This document shows, in pieces, positions 24,475-33,015 of a stretch of 64,000 bases of DNA (positions are counted from its first letter, which is position 1; each line of letters starts with the position of its first letter). The position numbers and the translations under genes were made by a program. The DNA lies in assembly GCF_000192475.1 (NCBI RefSeq), contig NZ_AEYW01000006.1:248001-312000 (forward strand), given 5' to 3'. This DNA comes from Ruegeria conchae. GTDB taxonomy: Bacteria > Pseudomonadota > Alphaproteobacteria > Rhodobacterales > Rhodobacteraceae. The notes below the pieces were generated by a model, which searched no databases, was not told where the DNA came from, and was given only the letters and a program-made list of their open reading frames with translations.

Positions 24475-24600
24475 TCAGTCTAGACGCACCGAAGAGCCGG
24501 AACCCGACGCTGCAGCGCTGAATCCGATCTTGTCCAGAACGATCGGCGCGGCAGCGGTAATGACGACCATCGCAGCGACGGCGGAAAGGAAGGCTTTCAT
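24475..24600 (-). CDS. 41-residue membrane or exported peptide in the fdh operon
   Basis: An ATG at 24600 preceded by GGAGGAAATA encodes MKAFLSAVAAMVVITAAAPI and 21 more residues, a single hydrophobic segment with a basic start, then a Ser/Gly-rich tail. The stop codon abuts the start codon of the regulator gene. The very good ribosome site and tight packing support expression. It is too short for family assignment. It may be a small subunit or a signal-anchor peptide of the dehydrogenase complex. Confidence 0.65.
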   Translation of the reverse strand: MKAFLSAVAAMVVITAAAPIVLDKIGFSAAASGSGSSVRLD

Positions 24601-24613
24601 TATTTCCTCCGGC

Positions 24614-25876
24614 TCAGTTTTCGGGTGCCGTGGCGTGTCGTAAAAAGGTGACCAGATCAATGCGGTCTTGCGATCCGCTAATCCGCTGCATTGGCATATT
24701 TGATCCCGGAATGTAATGATCCGGGCCCTTGTCGAAAAGAGCGTTTATTGTCTCTTCATCCCAAATGATATCAGAAGTTTGCAGTGTATCTGAATAAAGA
24801 TAGTCCGGTACTGTCCCTGCTTTGCGTCCAAACACCCCATACAGGGTTGGACCCGCGCGCCGCTGGTCATCCGGTGAAAGGCTATGACAGATTGAGCATT
24901 TGCGGGCAAATTGGCGTTCCCCATTTCCCATCTCGTTCGGGTTCTTCAGGAAACTGGGTTCGGCCGCCGCCATCTGCTCGCGGTCTTCCGAGGCCGCGAT
25001 CGGCCAGCTATACATCGCTTCGTCAATTCCGCCAGCATGAATATTTTGCCCATCGTTCGAAAAAGCCAGAGCCCAGACAGGCCCGCGTAGCGTAGCCCTG
25101 AAATCTTGCGAGATACGCCAGTTCAGGGTGTCGATGACCATGATAAAACCTTCACCATCACCGACGGCGAGAAGGCTTCGATCAGGGCTGAGGGCAAGCG
25201 CCAGTATCGGCCTTCGGTCCAGGGTGAAATCGCGTTCGTCGCCAGTTGCCAGGTCAAGGATGCGGGTGACGCCATCGACGGCACCGTAGGCGATCCAGTT
25301 GTCGATAGAATTCAAGACCAACCTGTTCACGCCGAACCCGTGCTCGATAAGGCGATCCACCTCCTGACCGCTCGCGACATCCCAGAGGCGGACCGAACCA
25401 TCGACACCCGCCGAATAAAGCTGTGATCCATCAGCAGTGAATTCCACGGCGTTTACCCCGCTGCCCGTTGGCCCGAGCAACATAGGTTCTGACCCATCGA
25501 CCGGCCAAAGCCCGATCATTCCGTCCCAGCTTGCCGTGGCGACATGAGTTTTTGATGCAGCGAGCCCGACGATCTTTCCTTTGTGTTGTCCAACGATTTC
25601 GCCTCCGGGCCAACGGCGTAGCGTGAAATCATCACCAGCAGAATAGATTGCGGTGCCGTTGAACACGACAGTGTTGACGGCAGCTTCATGGCCTTCCAGC
25701 CATTCCGGGGTCTGTCCGGTCCACAGGCCAACCGAATTGTCGAAACTCGCCGTTGCGATGCGCCCGTCTTGTGCGATTGCGATCCCCATGATCGGCCCGC
25801 CATGGCCTTTGAGCGTGAAGAACTCGGACCAAGCGGGCAGGGGGATCAAGCCAAGCGTCAGAACCAGCCAGCGCAT
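24614..25876 (-). CDS. Periplasmic WD40 beta-propeller fused to a class I cytochrome c
   Basis: The 420-residue protein has a signal peptide (WLVLTLGLIPLPAWS), then seven WD40-like repeats up to about residue 300 (for example SVRLWDVASGQEV and FSNDGQNIHAGGIDEAMYSW), then a cytochrome c domain of about 100 residues. The haem motif is CSICH and the probable distal methionine is in GSNMPMQRI; the PTLYGVFGRKAG segment is usual for the cytochrome c class of small mono-haem proteins. It directly precedes the small peptide gene and abuts the fdh gamma gene. A role as periplasmic electron acceptor, or as a scaffold docking a cytochrome on the dehydrogenase, is inferred. Confidence 0.9.
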   Translation of the reverse strand: MRWLVLTLGLIPLPAWSEFFTLKGHGGPIMGIAIAQDGRIATASFDNSVGLWTGQTPEWLEGHEAAVNTVVFNGTAIYSAGDDFTLRRWPGGEIVGQHKGKIVGLAASKTHVATASWDGMIGLWPVDGSEPMLLGPTGSGVNAVEFTADGSQLYSAGVDGSVRLWDVASGQEVDRLIEHGFGVNRLVLNSIDNWIAYGAVDGVTRILDLATGDERDFTLDRRPILALALSPDRSLLAVGDGEGFIMVIDTLNWRISQDFRATLRGPVWALAFSNDGQNIHAGGIDEAMYSWPIAASEDREQMAAAEPSFLKNPNEMGNGERQFARKCSICHSLSPDDQRRAGPTLYGVFGRKAGTVPDYLYSDTLQTSDIIWDEETINALFDKGPDHYIPGSNMPMQRISGSQDRIDLVTFLRHATAPEN

Positions 25877-27085
25877 TTATTCAGCGGGTGAGGCCGCCGC
25901 TTTGCTGGCCTCTTTTTCCTGCACCTCTTCCAGCCACAGCGAGTGATGCTCGCGGGCCCATTGTTCTTCGACTTCACCAGTGCCCATGGCGTCAAAAGCA
26001 CCTTCCATGCCGACTGAGCCGAGGTAGATATGGGCTATGATGATTGCAATGAACACATAGGCCACCATGACGTGCCAAACCTGAGCATATTGCATCTCTT
26101 CTTGTGGCGACATCTGCACGGGTAGGTTCAGGCCCAGCATCTGTGGAATGCCGGTTGCGTTGGCGATTTGGAATGTCTTTGCGAACATCGGCAGCTCAAA
26201 CGGGAACAGCAACGAAAGGCCCGACAAGCTGATCGAGGCGCCGAGTAGTATGCAGGCCCAGAAAATCACCTTTTGACCTGCGTTGAACTTCTTTGCGGGC
26301 GGGTGGCTGTTCTTGGTGAACAAACCACCTCCGGCTGCGAGCCACTTCAGGTCGGTCTTGTTGGGTATGTTGTGTGAAATCCAGTTCACGGTGACGATGA
26401 TCAGACCAAGCATGAAGGCCCAGGCGAGGTTGTTATGTAGCCATTTACCCCCCTGAGCGATGGTTGCGAACCTTTCCTTGCCGAAGATCGGGATCAGGAA
26501 GTCACGGCCATAAAGCGCCAGCAGGCCGGTGATGCCAAGGATCAGGAATGAACCGGCAAATAACCAATGTCCGAACCGTTCGAAACTATTGAACCGCAGG
26601 ACCTTGCGCCCGGTCTTTTCGCCATCAATGCGGATTTTTCCGCGGATCAGGAAGAATAGAACGATGACCGCAAGCATTCCCGCGATGATGTACGTACCGT
26701 ATTCGCGCAGTGGCCCGGTACGGAAATTCAGCCACCACATACCGCCATCTTGAATCAAAACACTGTCTGCTGGTCCATGGGATGAAACGGTGACATCTGC
26801 CGATCCATAGCGCAGCGCGCGATAGACATCGCTGTCTGAGGCGACGCCGCGCGTGCCGATTTGCCCGAGCAGGCCTTCCACATTGCCCTGTCCGGTATTT
26901 TCCGACCGATAGCTGTTATCGACCTTCTCACCGCGCTGACGGGCCAGAATGTCCTCAAGCGTTGTCGCTCCGCCGGTCGAAGCGCGTTCATTCGTGGTTG
27001 CGGGTGCCTCAGCGTCGTTGGTTTGGGCAACGGAAGCGTGGACCAGCCCGATGGTGAACAGCAATGCGAAGAGTAAGCGGAACAT
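25877..27085 (-). CDS. fdhC: Formate dehydrogenase gamma subunit (cytochrome b556)
   Basis: The 402-residue membrane protein has a signal peptide (LLFALLFTIGLVHASVAQ), a periplasmic extension of about 130 residues, and the four-helix di-haem cytochrome b core (RFNSFERFGHWLFAGSFL, KWLHNNLAWAF, VWHVMVAYVFIAIIIAHIYL). It takes electrons from the Fe-S subunit to quinone. The N-terminal extension is longer than in E. coli FdnI but typical of the alphaproteobacterial and Desulfovibrio-like FdoI family. The ATG at 27085 is preferred over the TTG at 27100 since GAGG lies just before it. Its stop abuts the WD40-cytochrome start. Confidence 0.93.
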   Translation of the reverse strand: MFRLLFALLFTIGLVHASVAQTNDAEAPATTNERASTGGATTLEDILARQRGEKVDNSYRSENTGQGNVEGLLGQIGTRGVASDSDVYRALRYGSADVTVSSHGPADSVLIQDGGMWWLNFRTGPLREYGTYIIAGMLAVIVLFFLIRGKIRIDGEKTGRKVLRFNSFERFGHWLFAGSFLILGITGLLALYGRDFLIPIFGKERFATIAQGGKWLHNNLAWAFMLGLIIVTVNWISHNIPNKTDLKWLAAGGGLFTKNSHPPAKKFNAGQKVIFWACILLGASISLSGLSLLFPFELPMFAKTFQIANATGIPQMLGLNLPVQMSPQEEMQYAQVWHVMVAYVFIAIIIAHIYLGSVGMEGAFDAMGTGEVEEQWAREHHSLWLEEVQEKEASKAAASPAE

Positions 27086-27110
27086 CTGAACCTCGGTCAA
27101 AATCCCTGAT

Positions 27111-27138
27111 CAGGCGACCCACGGATGCGGGTCGCCTG
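27111..27138 (-). other. Perfect hairpin between fdhB and fdhC
   Basis: CAGGCGACCC (27111-27120) and GGGTCGCCTG (27129-27138) are perfect 10-base arms with an 8-base loop. It lies inside the operon, after the fdhB stop and before fdhC. On the coding strand no T-run follows, so it is more likely a message-stabilising or attenuating hairpin than a full terminator. Confidence 0.7.
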
Positions 27139-27158
27139 TTTGGTTCATGAAAGCGGAG

Positions 27159-27752
27159 TTATCCGTCTTTCTGGTCGTAGGCTGTACCCCAACCCCAAGC
27201 GCCCGAGCCGAAGCCGCGCGCCACTACGCGTTCGCGGTAAACAGCAGACACCACGTCGCCGTCACCGGCAAGCAGGGCTTTGGTGGAACACATTTCGGCG
27301 CAGATCGGCAGTTTGCCTTCGGCGATCCGGTTGCGACCGTATTTGGCGAACTCCGCGGTCGAGTGCGTTTCCTCGGGGCCGCCAGCACAGAAGGTACATT
27401 TGTCCATCTTGCCGCGCGATCCGAAGTTGCCCGCCTGCGGATATTGCGGCGCGCCGAAGGGGCACGCGTAGAAGCAATAGCCGCAACCAATGCACAGGTC
27501 CTTGGAGTGCAGGACGACGCCTTCTTCGTTCTGATAGAAGCAGTCGACCGGGCACACCGCCATGCAAGGCGCATCCGAACAATGCATACAGGCCACCGAG
27601 ATCGAGCGTTCGCCAGGGTTGCCATCATTGATCGTTACCACCCTGCGGCGGTTGATGCCCCATGGCACTTCGTGCTCGTTCTTACACGCGGTTACGCAAG
27701 CGTTGCACTCGATGCAGCGTTCAGCGTCGCAGAGAAACTTTGCTCTAGCCAT
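27159..27752 (-). CDS. fdhB: Formate dehydrogenase beta subunit, 4x[4Fe-4S] ferredoxin type
   Basis: The 197-residue protein carries the four cysteine groups of the FdnH/DmsB class: [52 protein letters not shown] and the split group around MDKCTFC and ICAEMC. It wires the alpha subunit to the cytochrome b subunit. The C-terminal membrane anchor of E. coli FdnH is missing, as in many alphaproteobacterial members. The ATG at 27752 follows AGGAGG; the frame upstream is open but belongs to the 11-base gap after fdhA. Confidence 0.95.
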   Translation of the reverse strand: MARAKFLCDAERCIECNACVTACKNEHEVPWGINRRRVVTINDGNPGERSISVACMHCSDAPCMAVCPVDCFYQNEEGVVLHSKDLCIGCGYCFYACPFGAPQYPQAGNFGSRGKMDKCTFCAGGPEETHSTAEFAKYGRNRIAEGKLPICAEMCSTKALLAGDGDVVSAVYRERVVARGFGSGAWGWGTAYDQKDG

Positions 27753-27763
27753 TATCGTCCTCC

Positions 27764-30658
27764 TTACGCTGCCCAGATTTTGCAGAGAGTACACTTGGTC
27801 TCTTGCATCTGGGTCACTGAATCATAGCCATAGGTTTGGGCGGTGTTGGTACTTTCACCCAGCACATAGGGGTCTGCACCGGCGGGATATTTGTGCCGCT
27901 GGTCTTCGCCCTGGAAATGGCCGCCAAAGTGGAAGGGCATGAAGGCGACACCGGCACCAACCCTGTTGGTCAGCATCGCCATCACCTTGACCTTGCCACC
28001 CTCAGGACCTTCGACCCAGACCTGCGATCCGTCACGAATGCCAAGGTTGTTGGCATCGCGAGGATTGATCTCGACGAACATATCCTGCTGAAGCTCGGCC
28101 AGCCACGGGTTCGACCGCGTCTCATCCCCGCCGCCTTCATACTCGACCAGACGACCTGACGTTAGGATTATCGGATAATCCTTTGAAAAGTCGTTCTTTT
28201 GGATCGAAGCATAAAGGGTGGGCAGCCGATATGCATGCCGGTCCTCGTAGGTCGGATAATCCGCCACCAGATCGCGACGTGGCGTGTAAAGCGGCTCGCG
28301 ATGCAGTGGGATCGGATCCGGGAAGGTCCAGACAACCGCGCGGGCTTTGGCATTCCCGAAGGGCGCACAGCCATGGGCGATTGCAACCCGCTGGATACCG
28401 CCGCTAAGGTCGGTCTTCCAGTTGGTTTTCTCGCCAGCAACTGCGTCGATGGCCGCGCGTTCTTCTGCGGTCAGATCGCCGTCCCAGCCAAGGTCCATCA
28501 GCATCTGCATCGTAAATTCGGGATAGCCATCCTGAATTTCCGATCCAACGCTATAGACCCCTTCGGCCAGCAGGTTGTCGCCGTCACGTTCCACGCCGAA
28601 TCTGGCGCGGAAGGTCAGGCCACCTTCGGCCACCGGTTTGGACATGTCATAGAGGTTTGGTGTCCCCGTATGACCCATCTCGGCGGTTCCCCAGCAGGGC
28701 CACGGTAGACCGTAATACTCGCCGTCGTTTGGTCCACCAATGGCTTGCAGCGTGGTCCTGTCGAACGTATGCTGGTTGGTCATATGGCTTTTCAGACGTT
28801 CCGGCGACTGACCGGTATAGCCAATTGTCCAAAGGCCGCTGTTGAACTCACGCGTGATGCTTTCAACATTCGGGGTTTCGGGATCTTCCATCTCGATATT
28901 GCGGAAGAACCGATCCGCCCAGCCAAACTTATTGGCGAACTTGGCCATGATGACCTCGTCCGGCAGGCTTTCGAACAACGGATCAACCACCTTGTCGCGC
29001 CACTGCAACGACCGGTTCGATGCTGTGACCGAGCCACGGGTTTCGAACTGCGTACAAGCAGGCAACAGGTAAACGCCGTCGGTACGGTCATGCAGAACGG
29101 CCGAAACTGTTGGATACGGATCGATCACGACCAGCATGTCCAGCTTCTCCATCGCCGTCTTCATTTCCGTCATCCGGGTCTGCGAGTTGGGCGCGTGGCC
29201 CCACAGAACCATGGCGCGGACATTGTTGTCCTGGTCCATGTTGGCCGGGTCTTCCAGAACACCGTCGATCCAACGAGAGACGGGGATTCCGCGCTCATTC
29301 TGGAGCGGCTTATCCTTGCCTTCCTTGTCTTTGATCGTGGCGAACTGACCAGCCAGCCATTCGGGCTCTTCACCCCAAACGCGCGCCCAGTGACCCCATG
29401 CGCCTTTCGACAGACCATAGTAGCCGGGCAGGGTGTGGGACAGAACACCAAGGTCCGTCGCGCCTTGCACGTTGTCATGGCCACGGAAGATGTTGGTGCC
29501 ACCACCCGTCGTGCCCATGTTTCCAAGTGCCAGCTGAAGCACACAGTAGGCGCGGGTGTTGTTGTTGCCGTTGGTGTGCTGAGTACCACCCATGCACCAG
29601 ACGACCGTACCTGGACGGTTGTTCGCCATTGTGCGAGCAACGCGCTTCAATTGCGATCCCGGAGTTCCAGTAACGCGTTCAACCTCATCCGGGTTCCAAT
29701 TAGCAACCTCTTCGCGGATCTGGTCCATGCCCCAGACACGGGTGCGGATGAACTCTTTGTCTTCCCAACCGTTGTCGAAGATGTGCCACAGGATACCCCA
29801 GATCAGCGCCACGTCTGTGCCGGGGCGGAAGCGGACATACTCATCCGCATGCGCTGCCGTGCGCGTAAAGCGCGGATCGCAAACGATCAGAGGGGCGTTA
29901 TTCTGCTCTTTCGCGCGCAGAATATGCAGCAGCGAGACAGGGTGTGCCTCGGCCGGGTTGCCGCCGATGATGAAGATCGCCTTGCTGTTGTGCATGTCAT
30001 TGTACGAATTGGTCATGGCGCCATAGCCCCATGTATTCGCAACACCCGCAACAGTGGTTGAGTGGCAGATACGGGCTTGGTGATCCACGTTGTTCGTGCC
30101 CCAGTAGGCAGCGAACTTGCGGAACAGATAGGCCTGTTCGTTGTTATGCTTCGCAGAACCCAGCCAATACACGCTGTCTGGCCCGGATTCCTCGCGGATG
30201 CTCATCATGCCGTCGCCGATCTCATTGATCGCCTCTTCCCAGCTGATGCGCTTCCACTCGCCGCCTTCCTTTTTCATCGGATACTTGAGGCGGCGCTCGC
30301 CATGGGCGTGCTCGCGGACCGAGGCCCCCTTGGCGCAGTGTGCACCCAGATTGAACGGGCTGTCCCAGCCGGGTTCCTGCCCGATCCAGACGCCGTTCTG
30401 TACCTCGGCTACGACCGTGCAGCCCACCGAGCAGTGAGTGCAGACGGATTTGATATTCTCAACGGCGGTGTTTGCCGCTGTCTGGGCGCTGGCAGGCGTC
30501 ACGGTTCCACCCGTGGCGCTGATTGCGGCAAGGCCGCCGATCGTCAGGCCCGAGCCACGCAGGAATGCGCGGCGATCGACGGTTTTCTCGCCGACCTGGG
30601 ACAGGATACTTGTCCGCTGGGGGCGTCTCGCAACCCCGTTGGTCTTTTTCCTAAGCAT
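27764..30658 (-). CDS. fdhA: Formate dehydrogenase alpha (catalytic) subunit, Cys type, Tat-exported
   Basis: This 964-residue enzyme of the DMSO-reductase family oxidises formate to CO2 in the periplasm using a bis-MGD cofactor with Mo or W. A twin-arginine signal ([11 protein letters not shown], Arg29-Arg30) is followed by one [4Fe-4S] site (Cys73, Cys76, Cys80 and Cys108). The metal ligand is Cys198, followed by the catalytic His199, in [12 protein letters not shown]. coli FdnG has selenocysteine here. The C-terminal dinucleotide-binding domain ([19 protein letters not shown]) is complete. The ATG at 30658 has GGGAGGAAA before it. The tup genes nearby argue for tungsten, not proven by sequence. 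It is the core of a ten-gene operon. Confidence 0.97.
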   Translation of the reverse strand: MLRKKTNGVARRPQRTSILSQVGEKTVDRRAFLRGSGLTIGGLAAISATGGTVTPASAQTAANTAVENIKSVCTHCSVGCTVVAEVQNGVWIGQEPGWDSPFNLGAHCAKGASVREHAHGERRLKYPMKKEGGEWKRISWEEAINEIGDGMMSIREESGPDSVYWLGSAKHNNEQAYLFRKFAAYWGTNNVDHQARICHSTTVAGVANTWGYGAMTNSYNDMHNSKAIFIIGGNPAEAHPVSLLHILRAKEQNNAPLIVCDPRFTRTAAHADEYVRFRPGTDVALIWGILWHIFDNGWEDKEFIRTRVWGMDQIREEVANWNPDEVERVTGTPGSQLKRVARTMANNRPGTVVWCMGGTQHTNGNNNTRAYCVLQLALGNMGTTGGGTNIFRGHDNVQGATDLGVLSHTLPGYYGLSKGAWGHWARVWGEEPEWLAGQFATIKDKEGKDKPLQNERGIPVSRWIDGVLEDPANMDQDNNVRAMVLWGHAPNSQTRMTEMKTAMEKLDMLVVIDPYPTVSAVLHDRTDGVYLLPACTQFETRGSVTASNRSLQWRDKVVDPLFESLPDEVIMAKFANKFGWADRFFRNIEMEDPETPNVESITREFNSGLWTIGYTGQSPERLKSHMTNQHTFDRTTLQAIGGPNDGEYYGLPWPCWGTAEMGHTGTPNLYDMSKPVAEGGLTFRARFGVERDGDNLLAEGVYSVGSEIQDGYPEFTMQMLMDLGWDGDLTAEERAAIDAVAGEKTNWKTDLSGGIQRVAIAHGCAPFGNAKARAVVWTFPDPIPLHREPLYTPRRDLVADYPTYEDRHAYRLPTLYASIQKNDFSKDYPIILTSGRLVEYEGGGDETRSNPWLAELQQDMFVEINPRDANNLGIRDGSQVWVEGPEGGKVKVMAMLTNRVGAGVAFMPFHFGGHFQGEDQRHKYPAGADPYVLGESTNTAQTYGYDSVTQMQETKCTLCKIWAA

Positions 30659-30683
30659 TTCTTTCCTCCCTTGCGCGCCGTGT

Positions 30684-30723
30684 AAGCCACGGCTGGCTTG
30701 GTACTGCTGATCCTGACGTCAGG
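30684..30723 (-). other. Two inverted repeats between the Tat peptide gene and fdhA
   Basis: AAGCCA-CGGC-TGGCTT (30684-30699) is a short hairpin, and CCTGACGTCAGG (30712-30723) is a perfect 12-base palindrome. Both lie in the 105-base gap upstream of fdhA. They may be an internal promoter operator or RNA structure; no assignment is possible. Confidence 0.4.
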
Positions 30724-30763
30724 GCCAATCGCAACCGTCTGTCAGGTATGAAAACGTCCAGTC

Positions 30764-30952
30764 CTAGAACCGGGTGCTTTCGATGTATGCGCGCGTATGC
30801 GCGGTATCCTGCATCCGGGTGTCGTCCGTTGGCAGCTCGGCTGCTTCGGCCTGTCCGGTCAGGCTGGCTGCGGCAACAGCAGCAGGGGCTGCGGTTCCGG
30901 CCAGTTTCAGGAAGTCGCGGCGGGTTGCGCCTTCTTCCTTTGTCTTGCTCAT
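30764..30952 (-). CDS. Formate dehydrogenase region Tat-signal small protein
   Basis: The 62-residue product opens with a twin-arginine signal (ATRRDFLKLAGTAAPAAVAA) and a short polar tail ending in ESTRF. It matches the small family known only from formate dehydrogenase loci (formate-dehydrogenase-region TAT target). The role is unknown; it might act in cofactor insertion or Tat quality control. AGGAGGAGCCC before the ATG at 30952 is a strong ribosome site. Confidence 0.88.
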   Translation of the reverse strand: MSKTKEEGATRRDFLKLAGTAAPAAVAAASLTGQAEAAELPTDDTRMQDTAHTRAYIESTRF

Positions 30953-31008
30953 GGGCTCCTCCTGTCCCAATTGCGGTTTGGCGCTGCAAAGCACCGGCGA
31001 GTGGCGGA

Positions 31009-31620
31009 TTAATCCGCCGTCATTCGGAAGGCTTCGCGCTCGATCTCCATGAACACCCGACCGGCGGTGCCGGCCGAGGCATAGAGAACCGAGTTCTCAG
31101 CGCCTTCCAAATCTGAATAGAAATGTGTGGCCCAGGGGCCGATGTGTTTACTCCAGAACGCCTTCTGGTCTTCCAGCGAGGCAGGCGCGCCGAAACGCCC
31201 GACGATCATGCCCGCCATCATCTCCATCAGAGAGGCAATGTTGTCTTCGGGTTCGTAAACATTTTGCGCCCTCGTGATACCGCGTGCTGCCATATCATTG
31301 CGAAGCTGGGCCAGCGGTTTTTCGTTCAGAAAACCGGTCAGATAAAAGCTGGCATACGGCAACAATTCACCACGCCCCAATCCGATGAAAAGCGCATTGA
31401 ACTCACGCTCGGCAGCGGCGGGCTTAGTGACCTTTGCCACGCGCGCCATCGCCTCTATGGCCTGACCCAGATCAGAGGCGTCACCGCTCAGCCCTGCCAT
31501 CTGGTCCAGCAGCAACTGATCGGGCGGACCAGCCAGAAGCAAACCCAGAAAATTGTAGAAATCCGCGCGCAGACGATCCTCGGCCGAGATATCAATGGTT
31601 TGCGCGTTGTCTGCGGTCAT
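31009..31620 (-). CDS. TorD/DmsD-family chaperone for formate dehydrogenase
   Basis: The 203-residue cytoplasmic protein has the all-helical TorD fold signatures (DFYNFLGLLLAGPPDQLLL, EFNALFIGLGRGELLPYASF, FWSKHIGPWATHFYSDLE). Members hold the folded alpha subunit until the Mo/W cofactor is inserted and guard the Tat signal. The ATG at 31620 with AAGGAT before it is chosen over a TTG at 31641; this ribosome site overlaps the DUF3306 stop, so the two genes are coupled. Confidence 0.92.
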   Translation of the reverse strand: MTADNAQTIDISAEDRLRADFYNFLGLLLAGPPDQLLLDQMAGLSGDASDLGQAIEAMARVAKVTKPAAAEREFNALFIGLGRGELLPYASFYLTGFLNEKPLAQLRNDMAARGITRAQNVYEPEDNIASLMEMMAGMIVGRFGAPASLEDQKAFWSKHIGPWATHFYSDLEGAENSVLYASAGTAGRVFMEIEREAFRMTAD

Positions 31621-31624
31621 AGAG

Positions 31625-32206
31625 TTATCCTTCGAATTCAAATTTCATGCGGCGCGGAGCAGGGGGGACTTCAAGCTCCTCTGGTTCTTCCACATTAGCC
31701 ACGATCATGGGTTCCGGCGCAGGTTCTTCTGCCTTGGCCGGTTCTTCACGCGCCTCGATCACATCAAGCGTATCTGTCTCTGGATCGCATTCTTGCTCTT
31801 CAGCCTCGGCAGCGAGCGCTTCGACATGAGCCAACATGCCCTTGCCTACCTGATACGCGGTCTGAAGGTTCTCAAGCACGCAGGCTGCGTCGGTGTAGTC
31901 CTCGCCGTAGTCGACCAGCCCGTCGACATTGGCCAGAACAGGGTTCAGCCGCCATAGGCGCCGCAAGGCGCGGCGGCGCAGGCGGTCAGGCACGGCTTTG
32001 GCCATGAAGCCCGAGACATCATCACCTGCTTGCAGCGTATCGGGATCGGGCAGATCAAACTCGGACAGAATTTCGGCGTCGCTTTTTTCTTCCAGCTCAG
32101 CTTGCCGCGTTGTGATGATCTGTTCCTTTGCGGCCAAAGCTTCTGCTTCGGTCTCGGCCTGAACGGCGGCCTTGCGGCGGGACCAGAAATCGCGCGCTTG
32201 GGTCAT
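31625..32206 (-). CDS. DUF3306 protein of the formate dehydrogenase locus
   Basis: The 193-residue protein begins with the family hallmark ARDFWSRRKAAVQAE and has the conserved core LRRRALRRLWRLNPVLANVD. The C-terminal half is acidic and low in complexity. DUF3306 genes occur almost only in Fdh operons together with DUF3305 and TorD, so an accessory role in maturation is inferred from family context. Its start overlaps the DUF3305 stop by 4 bases. Confidence 0.9.
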   Translation of the reverse strand: MTQARDFWSRRKAAVQAETEAEALAAKEQIITTRQAELEEKSDAEILSEFDLPDPDTLQAGDDVSGFMAKAVPDRLRRRALRRLWRLNPVLANVDGLVDYGEDYTDAACVLENLQTAYQVGKGMLAHVEALAAEAEEQECDPETDTLDVIEAREEPAKAEEPAPEPMIVANVEEPEELEVPPAPRRMKFEFEG

Positions 32207-32757
32207 TGCAGCACCCGACGCGGTGCGCGGTAGACATCTGTGTCCTGACGGATGCGAGCGTCGCCTTTTCCGTCCTCAACCAAATCTATGCGCTTCTTAT
32301 CCCGACGGCGCTTTACGAACACTTCGTCCCGATGATGCTGCAGCGTGAAATCGCGCACCCAAGCGATTAGACCTTCTGTCATCGGGATCTTCTCGACAAT
32401 CTCCTCGCCGGTATCAGCGTAGTCCTGACCTTCAAACGGAGAGGCCGTGATCAGCACTGCATTCAAGGGAGTTTCACCTTTCAACTCATCCCGAAGCACC
32501 AGGTAAAGCGAGGGCTGTCCGTCCGACAGGTTCACCATATAGGCCTCTGTCTCGTCAGCCCAGAGTGATAGAGGCAGTGTGGCAGCGTGATATTCGACGG
32601 TTTCACCTTCGCGGCGCAGCTCTTGCCAATCCGCAGGTCCGGCACCAGGCAACAAAGCGACTGCGCGCCAGCTCCAGCGGGCCCAACGAGTGACCCCGGG
32701 TGTTTTGCGCACGATGACGCCAACCGGCATTTTAATCTGGCTTGCGGCCTTGGCCAC
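32203..32757 (-). CDS. DUF3305 protein of the formate dehydrogenase locus
   Basis: The 184-residue protein has the DUF3305 pattern MPVGVIVRKTPGVTRWARWS and later PSLYLVLRD. Translation starts at GTG 32757 after GGGGAGGAGCCA. It is the first gene of the fdh operon and is divergent from the large ferredoxin protein across 258 bases. The function is unknown; the family always travels with Fdh genes. Confidence 0.9.
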   Translation of the reverse strand: MAKAASQIKMPVGVIVRKTPGVTRWARWSWRAVALLPGAGPADWQELRREGETVEYHAATLPLSLWADETEAYMVNLSDGQPSLYLVLRDELKGETPLNAVLITASPFEGQDYADTGEEIVEKIPMTEGLIAWVRDFTLQHHRDEVFVKRRRDKKRIDLVEDGKGDARIRQDTDVYRAPRRVLQ

Positions 32758-32796
32758 TGGCTCCTCCCCGGAAGGCTCTCCCCTGCCTTCCCTATG

Positions 32797-32812
32797 ATGT
32801 ACTATGGTACAT
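32797..32812. promoter_or_regulatory. Inverted repeat in the fdh divergent promoter region
   Basis: ATGTAC and GTACAT are perfect 6-base arms around TATG, 40 bases upstream of the fdh operon start and 204 bases upstream of the ferredoxin-protein gene. It is a fair candidate operator for the fdh regulator. The rest of 32758-33015 shows no further gene. Confidence 0.45.
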
Positions 32813-33015
32813 AAATTGGCGCTGTGCCAAGTCCACTTGCATTGATCAGGTCGTTTTCTTCGATAATTTATTCGTTATTGACCTCAATGGCTCGTGGATG
32901 GCTTGGGGGTCGATGAAAAATAGTGCACAAATCTGCCATTCTGCCCGGTACCGCATTGCCACGGTGCGGATTAGGTCTAGTGTGAATTGGGGCAGCAAAC
33001 AGTCCGGGAGAAGAC

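Noticed and set aside
28745-30061. Plus-strand open frame of 438 codons opposite fdhA
   Set aside because: It is the complement of a strongly conserved catalytic subunit, shows no family motif and has no ribosome site.
29990-30070. Selenocysteine in formate dehydrogenase
   Set aside because: The metal-ligand codon is an ordinary cysteine codon in the ARICHSTT motif and the frame has no internal TGA.
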